This document shows positions 5,631-8,382 of a DNA stretch of 8,382 nt, piece after piece (the stretch's first letter is position 1; each line of letters opens with the position of its first letter). This DNA is from Propionibacteriaceae bacterium (lineage in GTDB: Bacteria > Actinomycetota > Actinomycetes > Propionibacteriales > Propionibacteriaceae), in assembly GCA_031254155.1 (NCBI GenBank), contig JAIRVA010000029.1, positions 1-8,382 of the forward strand, read 5' to 3'. Position numbers and translations under genes: made by a program. Under the pieces are notes generated by a model. That model was not told where the DNA came from. It worked only from the letters and a program-made list of their open reading frames with translations, and did no database searches.

Positions 5631-6434
5631 CTACAGGGCGCGCCGCGGGGCGAGGAAGGCCTGGGCGTACCACCGCCCGTCGGTCTCGCGGATCTTGAGC
5701 GGCAGGTCGAACGTCCGGCTCAGCACGTCGTCGGTCATCACCTGCTCAAGCGGGCCCGCCGCCACGATGCGGCCCTGCTTGAGGAACAGGGCGTGGGTGA
5801 TTCCCGCCGGGATTTCCTCGACGTGATGGGTCACCATCACCGTCGTCGGCGACGTCTCGTCCAGCGCCAGTTCGGACAGCGTGGCGAGCAACAGTTCGCG
5901 GCCCGACAGGTCGAGCCCGGCGGTTGGTTCGTCCAGGATGAGTAGCTCGGGATCGGTCATGAGCGCCCGCGCCACCTGGGTTCGTTGCCGTTCCCCCTCG
6001 GACAACGTCCCGAACCGTCGGTCTTTGAGGTGGTCGATCCGCATCTGGGACAGCAGCCGCTCGGCCCGGGTCTCGTCGATGGCGCCGTACGCCTCCCGCC
6101 AGCGGCCGAACACCGCGTACGCCGCCGAGATCACCACGTCACCCACCGTCTCCTCCGGCGGGATGTGGGCGGCCAGCCCGGCGGACGACACACCGATCCG
6201 GGGCCGCAATTCGAACACGTCGACAGCACCCAGGCGCTCGCCCAACAGCCGCACCTCCCCGAGAGTGGGGAACATGTGGGCCGACACGATCTGCATCAGC
6301 GTGGTCTTCCCGGCGCCGTTCGGCCCGATGACGACCCACCGGTCGGTCTCCTCGACCCGCCAGGTCACGTGGTCAAGCAAGAAACTACGGCCGCGCCTCA
6401 CCGTCACGTCGGACACATCAATGACCGTACTCAT
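5631..6434 (-). CDS. ABC-type ATP-binding protein, single domain, no permease nearby
   Basis: This is a 267-residue cytosolic ATPase with one nucleotide-binding domain. Walker A is GPNGAGKTT (37-45), the ABC signature LSEGERQR (144-151), Walker B LLILDEP (164-170), and the H-loop H203 in VTHHVEEI. The usual Q-loop Gln is not obvious: the matching stretch reads IGVSSAGLAAHIPPEE (80-95). This recalls the YlmA/ModF-like ATPases, in which this loop also departs from the standard form. A tail of about 40 residues follows the ATPase core. No membrane protein or binding protein gene is beside it, so the substrate, if any, cannot be inferred. It lies 42 nt downstream of the lipoprotein gene on the same strand and may be cotranscribed. 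No good Shine-Dalgarno precedes the ATG; a TGATAAGTT stretch just upstream could instead be a -10 element for a leaderless message. Confidence 0.88.
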   Translation of the reverse strand: MSTVIDVSDVTVRRGRSFLLDHVTWRVEETDRWVVIGPNGAGKTTLMQIVSAHMFPTLGEVRLLGERLGAVDVFELRPRIGVSSAGLAAHIPPEETVGDVVISAAYAVFGRWREAYGAIDETRAERLLSQMRIDHLKDRRFGTLSEGERQRTQVARALMTDPELLILDEPTAGLDLSGRELLLATLSELALDETSPTTVMVTHHVEEIPAGITHALFLKQGRIVAAGPLEQVMTDDVLSRTFDLPLKIRETDGRWYAQAFLAPRRAL

Positions 6435-6476
6435 GCCACTAACTTATCATTTGGGAAGCGTTGATCTACGGTTCCT

Positions 6477-6944
6477 TTACGCCAAGACATCCGAGATGGC
6501 GTTGGCGAGCCGCGACAGCTCCTCCGGCGTCTGCGTGCCCCCGGAGACGGTGGTCATGACTCCGTCAAGGAGAGACGTGATGCACGCCGACTGCGTCGGC
6601 CGCGGCGTCGCCTTGCTGTCACCCGTCCACAGGGTGCCGCACCGACTCGTCCCGTACCACTGCTGGCCCCCGAGTTGGGTCGTGCCCATCCCGGCACTCG
6701 CCGGGTAGAAGGTCACCACGGCGATGTTGAGGGGTACGAGATCCTGGCCGTACGTCGCCGTGGTCTGCTGGGCGACCGGCTTGTCTCCCAGCGCCGAATA
6801 CCCGGCGGCCTTCGCCGGCAGAACCGACCCCTCGATCCGGTGCGTGGGCGCCACCGGTGGCTCGGTCGGGGTCGCAGCCGGTTGCTTCGTACACCCCGTC
6901 AGGGCGACCAGGGCCACGACCCCCGCGACAACTAACCGCCTCAT
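6477..6944 (-). CDS. Small lipoprotein of unknown function
   Basis: I do not recognise this 155-residue protein. It opens with RR, a hydrophobic stretch and a lipobox LTGC, so Cys18 should be lipidated and the mature protein anchored on the outer face of the membrane. A Pro/Thr/Ala-rich linker (19-35) leads to a compact domain of about 120 residues with two further cysteines, C102 and C121, which could form a disulfide, and a short helix-like end (EELSRLANAISDVL). The ATG at 6942-6944 is chosen because GAGAGGA lies 6 nt upstream. A GTG at 6957-6959, five codons earlier, is less likely because it would place the stop of the upstream gene inside it. It follows the ABC-F gene by 11 nt, so cotranscription is likely. 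A substrate-binding role for the downstream ATPase is conceivable, but nothing in the sequence shows it. Confidence 0.85.
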   Translation of the reverse strand: MRRLVVAGVVALVALTGCTKQPAATPTEPPVAPTHRIEGSVLPAKAAGYSALGDKPVAQQTTATYGQDLVPLNIAVVTFYPASAGMGTTQLGGQQWYGTSRCGTLWTGDSKATPRPTQSACITSLLDGVMTTVSGGTQTPEELSRLANAISDVLA

Positions 6945-6950
6945 GTCTTG

Positions 6951-6955
6951 TCCTC

Positions 6956-6957
<2 letters not shown>
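6951..6957 (-). promoter_or_regulatory. Ribosome-binding site of the lipoprotein gene, overlapping the ABC-F stop codon
   Basis: GAGAGGA on the coding strand is 6 nt before the ATG at 6944. Its first two bases are the GA of the ABC-F TGA stop (6956-6958). This is the same layout as at the rplM-rpsI junction. Confidence 0.75.

Positions 6958-8382
<1,425 letters not shown>

Noticed and set aside
6850..6861. A perfect 12-bp palindrome, GCCACCGGTGGC, inside the lipoprotein gene
   Set aside because: It lies in the Pro-rich linker codons, occurs once, and such GC palindromes are expected by chance in this composition.

Overview
The window is GC-rich, chromosomal-looking DNA from an actinobacterium (class Actinomycetes; order not resolved). 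This rests on the high GC with strong third-position bias, the rplM-rpsI-glmM gene order, an S9 protein with a long acidic N-terminal extension, a type I pantothenate kinase nearby, an M23 peptidase gene next to a Xer recombinase, and GTG starts. There is no sign of a phage, plasmid, IS element, CRISPR array, tRNA or rRNA. Nearly every base is housekeeping coding sequence, so the interest lies mainly in the junctions between genes.

Layout, left to right. (1) 1-446, + strand: the 3' part of coaA (pantothenate kinase, coenzyme A synthesis). (2) 469-2815, - strand: rplM (L13), rpsI (S9), glmM (phosphoglucosamine mutase), a tightly packed operon read right to left, with a good sigma70-type promoter at 2904-2933 and a leader of about 80 nt that can fold. 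(3) About 2825-3036: a divergent control region between rplM and an M23 peptidase gene. It holds the rplM promoter and two DnaA-box-like 9-mers 31 bp apart in the same orientation. (4) 3037-3984, + strand: a secreted protein with two LytM/M23 domains, the first lacking catalytic residues and the second intact. (5) 4036-4947, - strand: a XerC-like tyrosine recombinase. (6) 5028-5624, + strand: peptide deformylase (def), with a clear -10 element and ribosome-binding site. (7) 5631 to the right edge, - strand: read right to left, an ABC-F ATPase (its 5' end lies beyond the window), a small lipoprotein of unknown function, and a cytosolic ABC ATPase with no permease in view.

How the genes fit together: the rplM operon links two ribosomal proteins to the committed step of UDP-GlcNAc (cell-wall precursor) synthesis, and the neighbouring M23 protein acts on the finished wall. 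XerC resolves chromosome dimers, Def processes new proteins at the ribosome, and ABC-F proteins act on the ribosome. I see no new multi-gene system. The points most worth a second look are the degenerate-plus-active M23 tandem, the two DnaA-like boxes in a divergent promoter region, the identical stop-codon-inside-Shine-Dalgarno junction used at two unrelated gene pairs, and the unrecognised lipoprotein between two ATPase genes.
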